64,000 nucleotides of DNA from Vandammella animalimorsus (GTDB lineage Bacteria; Pseudomonadota; Gammaproteobacteria; Burkholderiales; Burkholderiaceae_C): assembly GCF_002285285.1 (NCBI RefSeq), contig NZ_NSJF01000004.1, positions 1 through 64,000 of the forward strand. Direction: 5' to 3'. The notes below the pieces were generated by a model. It searched no databases. It was not told where the DNA came from and was given only the letters and a program-made list of their open reading frames with translations. Of this stretch, positions 17,248 to 26,580 are shown piece by piece. Each line of letters starts with the position of its first letter. The first letter of the stretch is position 1. Made by a program: the position numbers and the translations under genes.

Positions 17248-19710
17248 ATGCAATTCCCAGAATCCTGGCTGCGCGCCTTCTGCAACCCGCCTTTGAACAC
17301 CGAGCAACTGGCCGAGACCCTGACCATGGGCGGCTTCGAGGTGGAAGAAATCCGCCCGGCCGCGCCGCCGTTTGGCGGCATCGTCATCGGCGAAATCAAG
17401 GAGGCCGTGCAACACCCCGATGCCGACCGCCTGCGCGTCTGCCAGGTGGATGTGGGCGCGGCCGGCGATGGCGCGCTGCTGAACATCGTCTGCGGCGCGC
17501 CCAATGCGCGCGTGGGCATCAAAGTGCCCTGCGCCATGGTCGGTGCCGAGCTGCCGCCGGGCGAGGATGGCAAGCCCTTCAAGATCAAGGTCGGCAAGCT
17601 GCGTGGCGTGCAAAGCTTTGGCATGCTGTGCTCGGCGCGCGAGCTGGGCATTTCCGACGAGCACGGCGGCCTGCTGGAGCTGCCCGCCGACGCCCCCGTG
17701 GGCCAGAACGTGCGCGAGTATCTGCGCCTGGACGATGCGCTGCTGACCATCAAGCTCACGCCCAATCTGGCGCACGGCCTGAGCGTGTACGGCATTGCGC
17801 GCGAGCTGGCCGCGCTGACCGGCGCGCCGCTGCACACGCCAGCCATCCCCGCCGTGCCCGCCACCATGAGCGAAACCCTGCCCGTGCAGGTGCAGGCTGC
17901 CGATCTGTGCGGGCGCTTCTCCGGCCGCATCGTCAAGGGCGTCAACCCCCAGGCCACCACCCCGGCGTGGATGGTCGAGCAACTCGCGCGCTGCGGCCAG
18001 CGCAGCGTCTCACCGCTGGTGGACATCTCCAACTACGTCATGTTCGAGTACGGCCAGCCCAGCCACATCTTCGATCTGGACAAGATCGAGGGCGGCCTGC
18101 AAGTGCGCTGGGCCCGCGCGGGCGAAAGCCTGGAGCTGCTCAATGGCAACACCGTCGCGCTGGATGAGCAGGTGGGCGTCATCGCCGATGCCCGCCAGGT
18201 CGAATCGCTGGCGGGCATCATGGGCGGCAACGCCACCGCCGTGAGCGATGCCACGCGCAACATCTACATCGAAGCGGCCTTCTGGCACCCCGAGGCCATC
18301 CAGGGCCGCTCGCGACGTTTCAACTTCGCCACCGATGCCGGCCACCGCTTCGAGCGCGGCGTGGACCCCAGCCGCACGGTGGAGATCATCGAGCGCATCA
18401 CCGCCCTGGTACTGGAGATCTGCGGCACGCCGCACACCCAGGTTGGCCCCATCGACGACCAGCGCCTGCGCCTGCCCGAGGCGCGCCCCATCGAGCTGCG
18501 CGTGGCGCGCGCCGCCAAGGTCATCGGCATGCCCATCAGCGCCCAGCAGTGCGAGGAGGTCTTTGCCCGCCTGGGCCTGCCCTGCGAGCGCGTGGCCCAT
18601 GCCGAAGGGGAAGTGCTGCGCGTCACCCCCCCGCCCTACCGCTTTGACCTGGCCATCGAGGCCGATCTGATCGAAGAAGTCGCCCGCATCATTGGCTTCA
18701 ACCAATTGCCCGATACCGCGCCGCTGGCCCCCATCGTCGCGCAAGCCCCCAGCGAAACCCAGCGCGGTAAATTCGCCGTGCGCCGCCTGTTGGCGGGGCT
18801 GGGCTATCAGGAAACCATCAACTTCAGCTTCGTGCAAGAGAGCTGGGAGCGCGATCTGGCTGGCAACGCCAACCCCATCCGCCTGCTCAACCCCATCGCC
18901 GCACCCATGAGCGTGATGCGCTCCAGCCTGCTGGGCTCGCTGCTGAACGTGCTCAAGTTCAACCTGGATCGCAAAGCCAGCCGCGTGCGCCTGTTCGAGG
19001 TCGGCCGCGTCTTTGCGCGCGATGCCAGCGTAGTCACCAGCGAGGCCAGCGTACAAGGCGTGCACCAGCCCCTGCGCGTGGCCGGCATCGCCTATGGCGA
19101 CGCCGCTGGCCGCCAATGGGGCCAGACCGAGCGCCGCGTGGATTTCTACGACCTCAAGGGCGACGTGCAAGCCCTGCTGGCGCCCGCGCAGGCCGAATTC
19201 ATCCCCTACGAACACCCTGCGCTGCACCCCGGCCGCAGCGCCCAGGTGCTGCTGGACGGCCAGCCCATTGGCGTGCTGGGCGAGCTGCACCCCCAATGGC
19301 GTCAACAATGGGAGCTGCCGCACGCGCCCATGCTGTTCGAGCTGGATTGGCAGGCCGTGCTGGCGCGCCAGTTGCCCCAAGCCCAGGCCATATCCAAGCA
19401 TCAGCCCATTGAGCGTGACATCGCCATCGTCGTGGCCGAGGCCACCCCCTATGCCCAGGTGCACCAAGCCATTGTGCAGGCCAAGCTGCCCATTGCCCTG
19501 ACACAAGCGCTGTTGTTCGACATCTACCGCCCCGCCGCCAACCAGGCCGCTGGCGAGCAGGGCGGCATTGGCCCTGGCGAGAAAAGCCTGGCCATGCGCC
19601 TGAGCTTCGACAGCGCCGGCGCAGCGCTGACCGATGCCGATATCGATGCCGCCGTCGCAGCTGTGGTACAAGCGCTGGAGCGCGCCGTAGCGGCGCGCCT
19701 GCGCCGCTGA
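17248..19710 (+). CDS. pheT: phenylalanyl-tRNA synthetase beta subunit
   Basis: Large subunit of PheRS, 820 residues, with the expected order: N-terminal B1 part, tRNA-binding OB-fold (about residues 40-150, VIGEIKEAVQHPDADRL and the FGMLCSAREL region), B3/B4 editing domain (about 210-390), B5, the class II-like core and the C-terminal ferredoxin-like anticodon-binding domain (KHQPIERDIAIVVAEATPY). Start 17248 gives MQFPESWLRAFC, the usual opening. ihfA follows 13 bp after the stop, as in many proteobacteria. Confidence 0.97.
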   Translation: MQFPESWLRAFCNPPLNTEQLAETLTMGGFEVEEIRPAAPPFGGIVIGEIKEAVQHPDADRLRVCQVDVGAAGDGALLNIVCGAPNARVGIKVPCAMVGAELPPGEDGKPFKIKVGKLRGVQSFGMLCSARELGISDEHGGLLELPADAPVGQNVREYLRLDDALLTIKLTPNLAHGLSVYGIARELAALTGAPLHTPAIPAVPATMSETLPVQVQAADLCGRFSGRIVKGVNPQATTPAWMVEQLARCGQRSVSPLVDISNYVMFEYGQPSHIFDLDKIEGGLQVRWARAGESLELLNGNTVALDEQVGVIADARQVESLAGIMGGNATAVSDATRNIYIEAAFWHPEAIQGRSRRFNFATDAGHRFERGVDPSRTVEIIERITALVLEICGTPHTQVGPIDDQRLRLPEARPIELRVARAAKVIGMPISAQQCEEVFARLGLPCERVAHAEGEVLRVTPPPYRFDLAIEADLIEEVARIIGFNQLPDTAPLAPIVAQAPSETQRGKFAVRRLLAGLGYQETINFSFVQESWERDLAGNANPIRLLNPIAAPMSVMRSSLLGSLLNVLKFNLDRKASRVRLFEVGRVFARDASVVTSEASVQGVHQPLRVAGIAYGDAAGRQWGQTERRVDFYDLKGDVQALLAPAQAEFIPYEHPALHPGRSAQVLLDGQPIGVLGELHPQWRQQWELPHAPMLFELDWQAVLARQLPQAQAISKHQPIERDIAIVVAEATPYAQVHQAIVQAKLPIALTQALLFDIYRPAANQAAGEQGGIGPGEKSLAMRLSFDSAGAALTDADIDAAVAAVVQALERAVAARLRR

Positions 19711-19723
19711 AAGAGCCCATGCC

Positions 19724-20056
19724 ATGACTGAGTTCCCCCTCGACATCGCCAGCCTGGAGCCCAATTCGCTGACCAAGGCCCAGCTGGCCGACCTGCTTTA
19801 CGAGCGCATTGGCCTGTCCAAGCGCGAATCCAAGGACATCGTCGATGCCTTCTTCGAGCTCATCGCCAAGCAACTGATTGCCGGTGAGAGCGTGCGCATC
19901 TCCGGCTTTGGCAATTTCCAGGTTCGCACCAAAGCCGCACGCCCTGGGCGCAACCCCCGCACCGGCGAAGCCATCCCCATCGAGGCCCGCAGCGTGGTCA
20001 CCTTCCACGCCAGCAACAAGCTCAAAGAAAAAGTCCAGCCCGGCAGCTCAGGCTGA
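19724..20056 (+). CDS. ihfA: integration host factor alpha subunit
   Basis: DNA-bending nucleoid protein that pairs with IhfB. 110 residues with the HU/IHF fold: LTKAQLADLLYERIGLSKRE at the N-terminus and the arm motif RPGRNPRTGEAIPI with the intercalating proline. A ten-residue N-terminal extension before the core and a short Ser/Gly tail are slightly longer than in E. coli (99 residues). The pheT-ihfA-merR order is the classic one. Confidence 0.96.
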   Translation: MTEFPLDIASLEPNSLTKAQLADLLYERIGLSKRESKDIVDAFFELIAKQLIAGESVRISGFGNFQVRTKAARPGRNPRTGEAIPIEARSVVTFHASNKLKEKVQPGSSG

Positions 20057-20197
20057 GTCAGAGACAGCCAAGCCATCTTTCTCCCAAACGGAGGCCCCGC
20101 CATCCTGCCCCGTCAGTGACTGGCGCGTTATGATGGCGTGCGCTACTGTGCGTGCGCCATTGAGCGCGGTGCGTGCCATGGCCCTTGTTTGCCTGCT

Positions 20198-20692
20198 ATG
20201 AACACCCCCTTGCCACCCATCCCTGTCAAGCGCTACTTCACCATTGGCGAAGTGGCCGAACTGTGCGACGTCAAACCCCATGTCCTGCGCTATTGGGAAC
20301 AGGAATTCACGCAGCTGCGCCCCATGAAGCGCCGCGGTAATCGGCGTTATTACCAGCACCACGAGGTGCTGATGATCCGTCGCATCCGGGAGCTGCTCTA
20401 CGAACAAGGCTTCACCATCAGCGGCGCGCGCTCGCGCTTGCAGAACTGGAGCCCCAACAAAGCCCCCGCAGCCCAAGCACAGATGAGTGCAGCCGGCGCC
20501 TCAGCCAGCGAAGAAGTGAGCACGGCCGCCGACACGCCTTCTGGTGCCGCACAACAAGATGCCGTGCAGACGCAAGGCACCCTATTTACGGCGTCTGCCG
20601 CCAGCACCAGCACAGGCAGCCTGTCGTGGGACGAATTGCGCGACGAGCTGTCAAAAATTCGCGCCATTTTGTCCGGCCAGCCCAAAAACTAG
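20198..20692 (+). CDS. MerR-family transcriptional regulator
   Basis: Winged helix-turn-helix protein, 164 residues, with the MerR DNA-binding part at residues 12-80 (YFTIGEVAELCDVKPHVLRY, then RRYYQHHEVLMIRRIRELLY) and a low-complexity Ala/Ser/Thr-rich C-terminus without a metal-binding loop, so it is not a metal sensor of the MerR/CueR type. Start 20198 (MNTPLPPIPVKRYF) was chosen over an in-frame GTG at 20138 because the conserved core begins a few residues later. The pheT-ihfA-merR-tRNA-Pro string is widely conserved in Burkholderiales; its targets are not known to me. Confidence 0.9.
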   Translation: MNTPLPPIPVKRYFTIGEVAELCDVKPHVLRYWEQEFTQLRPMKRRGNRRYYQHHEVLMIRRIRELLYEQGFTISGARSRLQNWSPNKAPAAQAQMSAAGASASEEVSTAADTPSGAAQQDAVQTQGTLFTASAASTSTGSLSWDELRDELSKIRAILSGQPKN

Positions 20693-20710
20693 GATAGAAT
20701 CTCGCGTTTT

Positions 20711-20787
20711 CGGCGTGTAGCGCAGCCAGGTAGCGCACTTGCATGGGGTGCAAGGGGTCGCGAGTTCGAATCCCGCCACGCCGACCA
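20711..20787 (+). tRNA. tRNA-Pro (GGG)
   Basis: 77 bases with acceptor CGGCGTG/CACGCCG, D arm, anticodon stem CTTGC/GCAAG closing the loop ATGGGGT (anticodon GGG), T arm with GTTCGAATC, discriminator A and an encoded CCA. It lies 18 bp after the MerR gene. Confidence 0.97.
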
Positions 20788-20856
20788 TTCAAACGCATTG
20801 CATCGTCAGCTGCTCAAGCCCTTTGGGGCATCGGTCACTGGCATGCCATGCACAAA

Positions 20857-20931
20857 GACCCTATCGTCTAGCGGTTAGGACATCGCCCTTTCACGGCGGT
20901 AACCGGGGTTCGAGTCCCCGTAGGGTCGCCA
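20857..20931 (+). tRNA. tRNA-Glu (TTC)
   Basis: 75 bases; acceptor GACCCTA/TAGGGTC, anticodon stem CGCC…GGCG around loop CTTTCAC (anticodon TTC), T arm GGTTCGAGTCC and encoded CCA. Very close to the E. coli tRNA-Glu pattern. Confidence 0.97.
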
Positions 20932-20991
20932 GATTGGCTTGCTGTAGCTCAGCCCATGGCATTTGCTGCAGCGCGCCTATTGGCACTACCA

Positions 20992-21068
20992 GGAGCGGTA
21001 GTTCAGTTGGTTAGAATACCGGCCTGTCACGCCGGGGGTCGCGGGTTCGAGCCCCGTCCGCTCCGCCA
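20992..21068 (+). tRNA. tRNA-Asp (GTC)
   Basis: 77 bases; acceptor GGAGCGG/CCGCTCC, anticodon stem CCGGC/GCCGG around CTGTCAC (anticodon GTC), T arm GGGTTCGAGCCC and encoded CCA. Third of a Pro-Glu-Asp cluster ended by a terminator 8 bp on. Confidence 0.97.
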
Positions 21069-21075
21069 CAACATG

Positions 21076-21112
21076 AAAACCCTTGCAGCCTGCCGGTTGC
21101 AAGGGTTTTTTT
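21076..21112 (+). terminator. terminator of tRNA cluster (probably bidirectional)
   Basis: AAAACCCTTGCA (21076-21087) pairs with TGCAAGGGTTTT and runs into TTTTTTT. The A-run on the 5' arm means it can also stop transcription of the convergent M48 gene, which ends at 21160. Confidence 0.88.
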
Positions 21113-21159
21113 CTTGGCTCTTTTTGGCGCTTTTGGCGTTTCTTGACGCTTTTCCTGAC

Positions 21160-23010
21160 TCAGCTGCGGTAGATGGGCTCGAAGGCCTGCTGCTCGATCG
21201 CCTGCAGCTCCAAGGATTGGCCGGCCCAGAGCGCCAGCAACGGCCCGGGTAGCTCCAGCGTTTGCTCCAAGTGGTCGCACAAACGGGCGCATTCGGGCTC
21301 GTCCAAGCCATCATGGGCCTGGATGAACAGCACATAGGCGCGGCGGCGGGGGAATTCGCGCAGCTGCTTGCGCACCAGCCAGGCCGTGCGGATCGGGGCC
21401 GTCTCGCGCAGCTGGGCCCGCAGCTGCTGCAGCTCAAAATCGCTCAAATCGTGGCGGGATATGCGCTCAAAGCAAGGGGCTTGATGCAGCTCCTGCCAAG
21501 CGCGCGTCTCGGCAGCCGCAGCCTCTTTCAGGCGCTGGCGCCAGAGTTTGAGCGGCGCCTCCTGCGCCGGCTCCTCTTGCAGGGCCTGCTGCAGCCATTG
21601 CACCGCATGATCGCTGGCCCACCACTGGTACTGCGCATCGACCGTCCACAGCCGCTCGCACAGGGCCAGGGTGCGCGCATCGCGGGCCGGCAGGCTGCCA
21701 ATCAAAGCCTTCAAGGCCTGGGCATGGTTCGGATCAGCGGCCAATGCCTGCTCGAACAGCGGCGCCACTGCCGCCTTGGGGTTGAGCCGCCGCAGCAGCA
21801 GGCCCAATTCCGTCAGCTCATCGGCGTTGGCCTGCGCCTGCCGCGCCTGCAAGGCCTGTACGCGCTGGGCAAGGCGCGCCAAATGCTGGTGGTGGCTGCG
21901 CCAGCGCTGGTGGTTTTCACGGCGCCACTGCTGGTCAAGCAGCTCGATCCAACGCTTGGGTTCGCGCAGCAGGCCCATGGCCGGCTTGGCCGACCAGGCG
22001 GGCAGCGCCGCAGGCTTTTGCAGGGCCTCGATGCGCTCGCGCAGGCTGGGGTGGGTATCGTCGTGCTGGGGCCGCCGTCGCAATGCCTGGCGCAAGGCCG
22101 TTTGTGCAAACTCCGGCTCCGGCGGCGCGGCCAGCATGGTGCGCATGGCGCTGTAAGGCCCGATGGGCGCGGGCTGAGCGGCGGCCTGGCTCCAGTGGGC
22201 GGGCCAGAAATGCATTTCCAGCCAGGTCGCTTTCACATCGAGTTCCACCAGGGCGGCTGCGGCCGTGCCGCGGCCAGTCAGGCTGGCGGCAATGCGGTCG
22301 GCCTCGTATTCGTCCTGCCTGGCCATGGCAAAGGTCTTGGCGCAAAAGCGCGGGAAGTACCAATCGAGAAACTGGTCGGTGGCCACGCCGGCAAAACTGA
22401 AGTTGCGCTCCAGGCTGGCGTGCAGGCGCGCCCAGGACAGGCGGCTGCGATAAATCCATGCGGCAAAGCGCCCATGGTCGCCGCGCAAGTGGCCATATTC
22501 ATGCGCCAGCACGGCGCACAGGCGCGGGGTGTCCAGCGCCATCAGCATGGGCAAGCCCACGGTCAACGTGTTGCGGGCCGCGCCGAACAGGCCAAACCGC
22601 GGCGTCTGCGTGATGCAGGCGTTGAAATCGCCATCGAGCAGCACCTGGTGGATGGGTGGGCCCTGCACTTTCTTGCGGATGCGCTCGAGCAGCTCGAACA
22701 GGCGCGGCGCGTCTTCCTGCGTCAGCTCCAGGCCCTGGGGCGGCGGCAGGCGCAGCCACAATGCGCGCAGCCCCGCCCACAGCAGCGAGGGCGCCGCCAC
22801 CAGCAACCAGACATACCCCCCATGAAATCGGCCACTCCAGATCGCCGCCAACAGCACCCACAGCAAAACCAGGCCCACGCCGACAAAGCCCAGCACCCAC
22901 AAATAGCCCAAAGCGGCAAACCAAAACACAGAACGCCGATAGGCCCGCTCATCGCTGGCGCTGTCCTGCTCCGACAGGCGCACCAAATGAATGAAGTCCG
23001 AATATTTCAT
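21160..23010 (-). CDS. M48-family zinc metallopeptidase, membrane-anchored
   Basis: 616 residues. Two hydrophobic segments near the N-terminus (about residues 28-85) anchor it; the zinc site HEYGH is at 170-174 (AHEYGHLRGDHG) and the third ligand glutamate is in DEYEADRIAASL. This is the HtpX/Ste24-like M48 layout. The C-terminal 250 residues look helical and partly TPR-like (PLFEQALAADPNHAQALKAL). Start 23010 (MKYSDFIHLV) chosen over upstream codons because the family begins with a short polar stretch before the helices. Convergent with the tRNA cluster. A membrane quality-control role is inference. Confidence 0.88.
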   Translation of the reverse strand: MKYSDFIHLVRLSEQDSASDERAYRRSVFWFAALGYLWVLGFVGVGLVLLWVLLAAIWSGRFHGGYVWLLVAAPSLLWAGLRALWLRLPPPQGLELTQEDAPRLFELLERIRKKVQGPPIHQVLLDGDFNACITQTPRFGLFGAARNTLTVGLPMLMALDTPRLCAVLAHEYGHLRGDHGRFAAWIYRSRLSWARLHASLERNFSFAGVATDQFLDWYFPRFCAKTFAMARQDEYEADRIAASLTGRGTAAAALVELDVKATWLEMHFWPAHWSQAAAQPAPIGPYSAMRTMLAAPPEPEFAQTALRQALRRRPQHDDTHPSLRERIEALQKPAALPAWSAKPAMGLLREPKRWIELLDQQWRRENHQRWRSHHQHLARLAQRVQALQARQAQANADELTELGLLLRRLNPKAAVAPLFEQALAADPNHAQALKALIGSLPARDARTLALCERLWTVDAQYQWWASDHAVQWLQQALQEEPAQEAPLKLWRQRLKEAAAAETRAWQELHQAPCFERISRHDLSDFELQQLRAQLRETAPIRTAWLVRKQLREFPRRRAYVLFIQAHDGLDEPECARLCDHLEQTLELPGPLLALWAGQSLELQAIEQQAFEPIYRS

Positions 23011-23215
23011 GGGTATCACACCCCCGCGCGAGTAAATGCAGAAGCTGTCTTGCAACTGGCAGGTTTCATATCGTAACAACGCCCTGGCCATTCACTGCGC
23101 TGGGTGGATTGGCGGTCATGCCGCCAGCTTCCCCCCTTGGCACGCGCTCGGCCTTGACGCTATCCTTTGCGCCGCCCCGCACAAGAGGGCGGCATATTTC
23201 AAAGGAGACATTTCC

Positions 23216-25636
23216 ATGGCAAGGCATGCACCGGGCGGCCGCTGGCCGCTGTTACTGTTGACCGCCACCTGGCTGGCCGCTTGTGGCGGCTCGGACGATG
23301 AGGGCCCAGCGCCTGTGGCCCCCAACTACCAGGCCGAGCTGCGACGCACGGCCATGGGCATTGCCCACATCAAGGCCGATAACTGGCGCGGGCTGGGCTA
23401 TGGCCTGGGCTATGCGCAGGCGCAGGACAACCTCTGCACCCTGGCCGATGCCTTTCTCACCTACCGGGGCGAGCGCTCGCGCCATCTGGGCGGCCAGGCG
23501 CTGGCGGTGAACAACAGCACCATCGGCCGGCCACGGAACATCGATTCGGACTTTTTCCATCGCCATCTGTTGCCTGACGATGCCGTGCAAACCATGGCCG
23601 CCGCACAATCTGCGGACATGCATGCGCTGGTGGACGGCTTTGCCACCGGCTACAACCGCTATGTGCGCGAAATCCAGGCCGGCGACCACCGCAGCGCACA
23701 CGCCGCCTGCCGCACGCAGCCCTGGGTGCAGGCCATCACCGCCCAAGACCTCTGGCGCCGCATGATGCAGGCTGGCCTGGCTGCCGGGCACAGCAATTTC
23801 GTGGCCGCCATCGCCAATGCCCAGCCCCCGGTCGCTGGCGGCAAAGCTGCGCAGGCCGACTGGCCCAAGCCAGGCGAGGTGCAGTCACCCCGGCTTGAAG
23901 TCGGCGGCAGTGCGGGCGTGGGCAGCAACATGTACGGCTTTGGCAGCGCCGTCACCGGCGGCGATGGCCCGCTGCTGTTTGGCAACCCACACTGGTATTG
24001 GAAGGGGGCCGACCGCTTCTACCAGACACAGCTGACCATCCCTGATCGCATCAACGTCAGCGGCGTGTCCTTCCTGGGCGTGCCGCTGGTGCTCATCGGC
24101 TTCAATGAGCACGTGGCCTGGAGCCACACCGTTTCCACCGCACGGCGCTTTGGCCTGTTCCAGCTCAGCCTGGCCGAAGGCTCTCCCACCACCTACCTGG
24201 TCGATGGTCAACCCGTGCCCATGCAGGCCACGCCCATCAGCGTGCAAGTGCGCAACGACGATGGCAGCCTCAGCACCGTCACCCGCACGCTCTACAAAAG
24301 CCGCCACGGCCCGCTGGTCAACCTGGGCGCCCTGCACCCCGCGCTGGGCTGGGGCAACGCCAGCGCCTTTGCCATGCGCGACATCAACAGCGACAACCAC
24401 CGCATCTTCCGCAACTGGCTGCGCTGGGGCCAGGCCACATCGCTGCAGGCCTTCATCGCCATCCAGAAGCAAGAATCCGCCGTGCCCTGGGTGAACACCG
24501 TGGCCGTGGGCCGCGGCAGCGACCAAGCCTGGTACGCCGACATCGGCGCCGTGCCCAACGTGCCCGACGCGCTGCTGGCCCAGTGCACCACACCCGCAGG
24601 CCAGGCCCTGGCTGCCGCGCTGCCAGGCGTGCCGGTGCTCAACGGCGCGCGCAGCGCCTGCAACTGGCAAAGCGATGCCGACTCGGCCCAGCCCGGCGCA
24701 CTGGGCCCGGCGCGCATGCCCAGCCTGCTGCGCAGCGACTACGTGGCCAACATGAACGACAGCTACTGGCTGGCCAACCCGGCCGCGCCGCTGAGCGGCT
24801 ACCCCGCCATCTTCGGCCCCGCCGGCAGCAGCGCGCTCACGCTGCGCACCCGCCTTGGGCACATCATGGCGCAAGAGCGTCTGGCCGGCACCGATGGCTA
24901 CCCCGGCCGCCAGGCCAGCGCTGCCATCGTGCGGGACATGGTGCTCAACAGCCGCGTGCTGAGCGCCGAGCTGTTCAAGGAACAGGCGCTGGCGCTGGTG
25001 TGCACCGAGGCCAGCATCGAAGGCGTGGACGTGCGCGCCGCCTGCGCTGCCCTGCAAGCCTGGGACAACCACGGCCACGCAGACTCACGCGGCTCGCACC
25101 TGTGGGACGAATTCTGGGGCCGCGTACAAGTGCCAGCCGCGCAACTGTTTGCCGTGCCCTTCGACCCGCAGGACCCGCTGCACACCCCGCGCGGCCTGCA
25201 GGCCAGCGCCGCGCCCGCGCTGCGCACGGCTTTTGCCGCCGCCGTGCAAGCCGTGGCCAACAGCGGCGCCGCCATGGACGCGCCGCGCGGCCAGCTGCTG
25301 TACGCCACCCGCGATGGCCAGCGCATTGCGCTGTACGGCGGCTGCGGCGGCCTGGGCTACTTCACCATCGCCTGCTCCGAACTGCCTCTGGGCCAAGGCG
25401 GCTACGCCATGGACGGGCAGCCGCACGGCAACACCTACATGCAGGTGGTGGGCTTTGGCAGCAACGGCGTGCAAGCGCACAGCTTCCTGACCTTCTCGCA
25501 ATCGGACGATCCGGCCTCGCCGCATTACAGCGACTACACCCGTGCCTATGCCGCCAAGCAATGGCAGCGCGTACCCTTCACCGAAAGCGAGATCACAAGC
25601 CACAACAACTACCGCACACAAATGCTGAGCGAATAG
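23216..25636 (+). CDS. penicillin acylase family lipoprotein (Ntn amidohydrolase)
   Basis: 806-residue Ntn hydrolase of the penicillin/acyl-homoserine-lactone/aculeacin acylase family, which hydrolyses amide bonds of acylated substrates after self-cleavage. A lipoprotein signal (LTATWLAACGG) starts it, so it is membrane-attached rather than freely periplasmic. The autoproteolysis site is VG|SNMYGFGS with Ser237 as the new N-terminal nucleophile, followed by the conserved GPLLFGNPHW segment and GFNEHVAWSHT. Start 23216 has AAAGGAG 9 bp upstream. Substrate could be an N-acyl-homoserine lactone, a beta-lactam or an acyl peptide; sequence alone does not tell. Terminator at 25666-25708. Confidence 0.88.
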   Translation: MARHAPGGRWPLLLLTATWLAACGGSDDEGPAPVAPNYQAELRRTAMGIAHIKADNWRGLGYGLGYAQAQDNLCTLADAFLTYRGERSRHLGGQALAVNNSTIGRPRNIDSDFFHRHLLPDDAVQTMAAAQSADMHALVDGFATGYNRYVREIQAGDHRSAHAACRTQPWVQAITAQDLWRRMMQAGLAAGHSNFVAAIANAQPPVAGGKAAQADWPKPGEVQSPRLEVGGSAGVGSNMYGFGSAVTGGDGPLLFGNPHWYWKGADRFYQTQLTIPDRINVSGVSFLGVPLVLIGFNEHVAWSHTVSTARRFGLFQLSLAEGSPTTYLVDGQPVPMQATPISVQVRNDDGSLSTVTRTLYKSRHGPLVNLGALHPALGWGNASAFAMRDINSDNHRIFRNWLRWGQATSLQAFIAIQKQESAVPWVNTVAVGRGSDQAWYADIGAVPNVPDALLAQCTTPAGQALAAALPGVPVLNGARSACNWQSDADSAQPGALGPARMPSLLRSDYVANMNDSYWLANPAAPLSGYPAIFGPAGSSALTLRTRLGHIMAQERLAGTDGYPGRQASAAIVRDMVLNSRVLSAELFKEQALALVCTEASIEGVDVRAACAALQAWDNHGHADSRGSHLWDEFWGRVQVPAAQLFAVPFDPQDPLHTPRGLQASAAPALRTAFAAAVQAVANSGAAMDAPRGQLLYATRDGQRIALYGGCGGLGYFTIACSELPLGQGGYAMDGQPHGNTYMQVVGFGSNGVQAHSFLTFSQSDDPASPHYSDYTRAYAAKQWQRVPFTESEITSHNNYRTQMLSE

Positions 25637-25665
25637 CGCTTGCAGGCGCCACAGCCCAAACAGCT

Positions 25666-25708
25666 CGCCTTGTCATGCACCCACGCAATGGGCATGGCAA
25701 GGCGTTTT
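25666..25708 (+). terminator. terminator between acylase and OmpA-domain genes
   Basis: CGCCTTG-T-CATGC (25666-25678) pairs with GCATG-G-CAAGGCG (25692-25704), followed by TTTT. It separates two convergent genes and may serve both. Confidence 0.7.
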
Positions 25709-25742
25709 GCTGAGCATGTCATCAAAGTGCGCAATACGGCCT

Positions 25743-26489
25743 TCAAGGGCCTTGCGTGATCTCCAGCTGCACGCGACGGTTTCTTTGCCGGCCCTGCGGA
25801 TCGTCGCGGCCATCGGGGTGCGCGTTGGGCGCAATGGGCTGGCCCTCGCCGTGGGCGTGCACCTGGATCGGGTGCTGCAATACGTCTTGCAAGGCCGCAG
25901 CCACAGTGTTGGCGCGCCGCTGCGACAGGGCCATGTTGTAGTCCTCGCTGCCCTTGCTGTCCGTGTGGCCGTGCACGCTCAGGCGCACATCCTGGTAGGC
26001 CTGCAGCAGCTCCCGCACCTTGTCCAGCACGGGCTGCGCATCCGGGCGGATGTCGGATTTGTCGAAATCGAACAGCACATCCGAGGGCAGCTCCAGCACG
26101 ATGCGCTCTTGGCCTTGCTGCACGGCCTGGAGTTCGCCCAGCAGCTCTTGCGTGCGCTGCAGGTGCGCCGCGCTGGTTTTGCTGGGACGCAAGGCGCTGG
26201 CCGCGGCCGCCTGGGCAGGCTGCAATTGGCCGGCTTGCGCCGTGGGCTGCCACTGCGTGGCGCGCGGTGCGGTATGCAGATTGGCCGCTTGCGCCGGCTG
26301 CGCCTGCAACTGCGTGTGCCGTGGCGCGGCCTGCAGCCCCGAGGCCGCTGGCGGCTGCTGCGGCTGCAGGCCCGTCTCAGCCCTGGGCGGCGACGCTGGC
26401 TGCAGGCTGGCTTGCGCCACTGCGCTGCCGGCGCTCACGGCCAGGGCCAGCGGCCAGGCGCGAGTCGCCCATATGCGCATCGCGCGCAT
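25743..26489 (-). CDS. OmpA-domain periplasmic protein (last gene of CsgG cluster)
   Basis: 248 residues: signal peptide (to about SAVAQA, residue 27), a long Gln/Ala/Pro low-complexity linker (about 28-110) and a C-terminal OmpA/MotB peptidoglycan-binding domain (VLFDFDKSDIRPDAQPVLDK, then VHGHTDSKGSEDYNMALSQR and the closing RNRRVQLEI). There is no outer-membrane barrel. Start 26489 has AAGGGAG 4 bp before it. Last of eight minus-strand genes running from 34939. Its likely job is to tie the surface structure or exporter to peptidoglycan, which is inference from context. Confidence 0.85.
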   Translation of the reverse strand: MRAMRIWATRAWPLALAVSAGSAVAQASLQPASPPRAETGLQPQQPPAASGLQAAPRHTQLQAQPAQAANLHTAPRATQWQPTAQAGQLQPAQAAAASALRPSKTSAAHLQRTQELLGELQAVQQGQERIVLELPSDVLFDFDKSDIRPDAQPVLDKVRELLQAYQDVRLSVHGHTDSKGSEDYNMALSQRRANTVAAALQDVLQHPIQVHAHGEGQPIAPNAHPDGRDDPQGRQRNRRVQLEITQGP

Positions 26490-26580
26490 CGCGCTCCCTT
26501 CATGCTCTCGTCTCAGCATGGCATACCCCTGGTTCGTCAAAACAGTGCCTGGCGCAGATTGGCCCGCCACAACGACTGCA

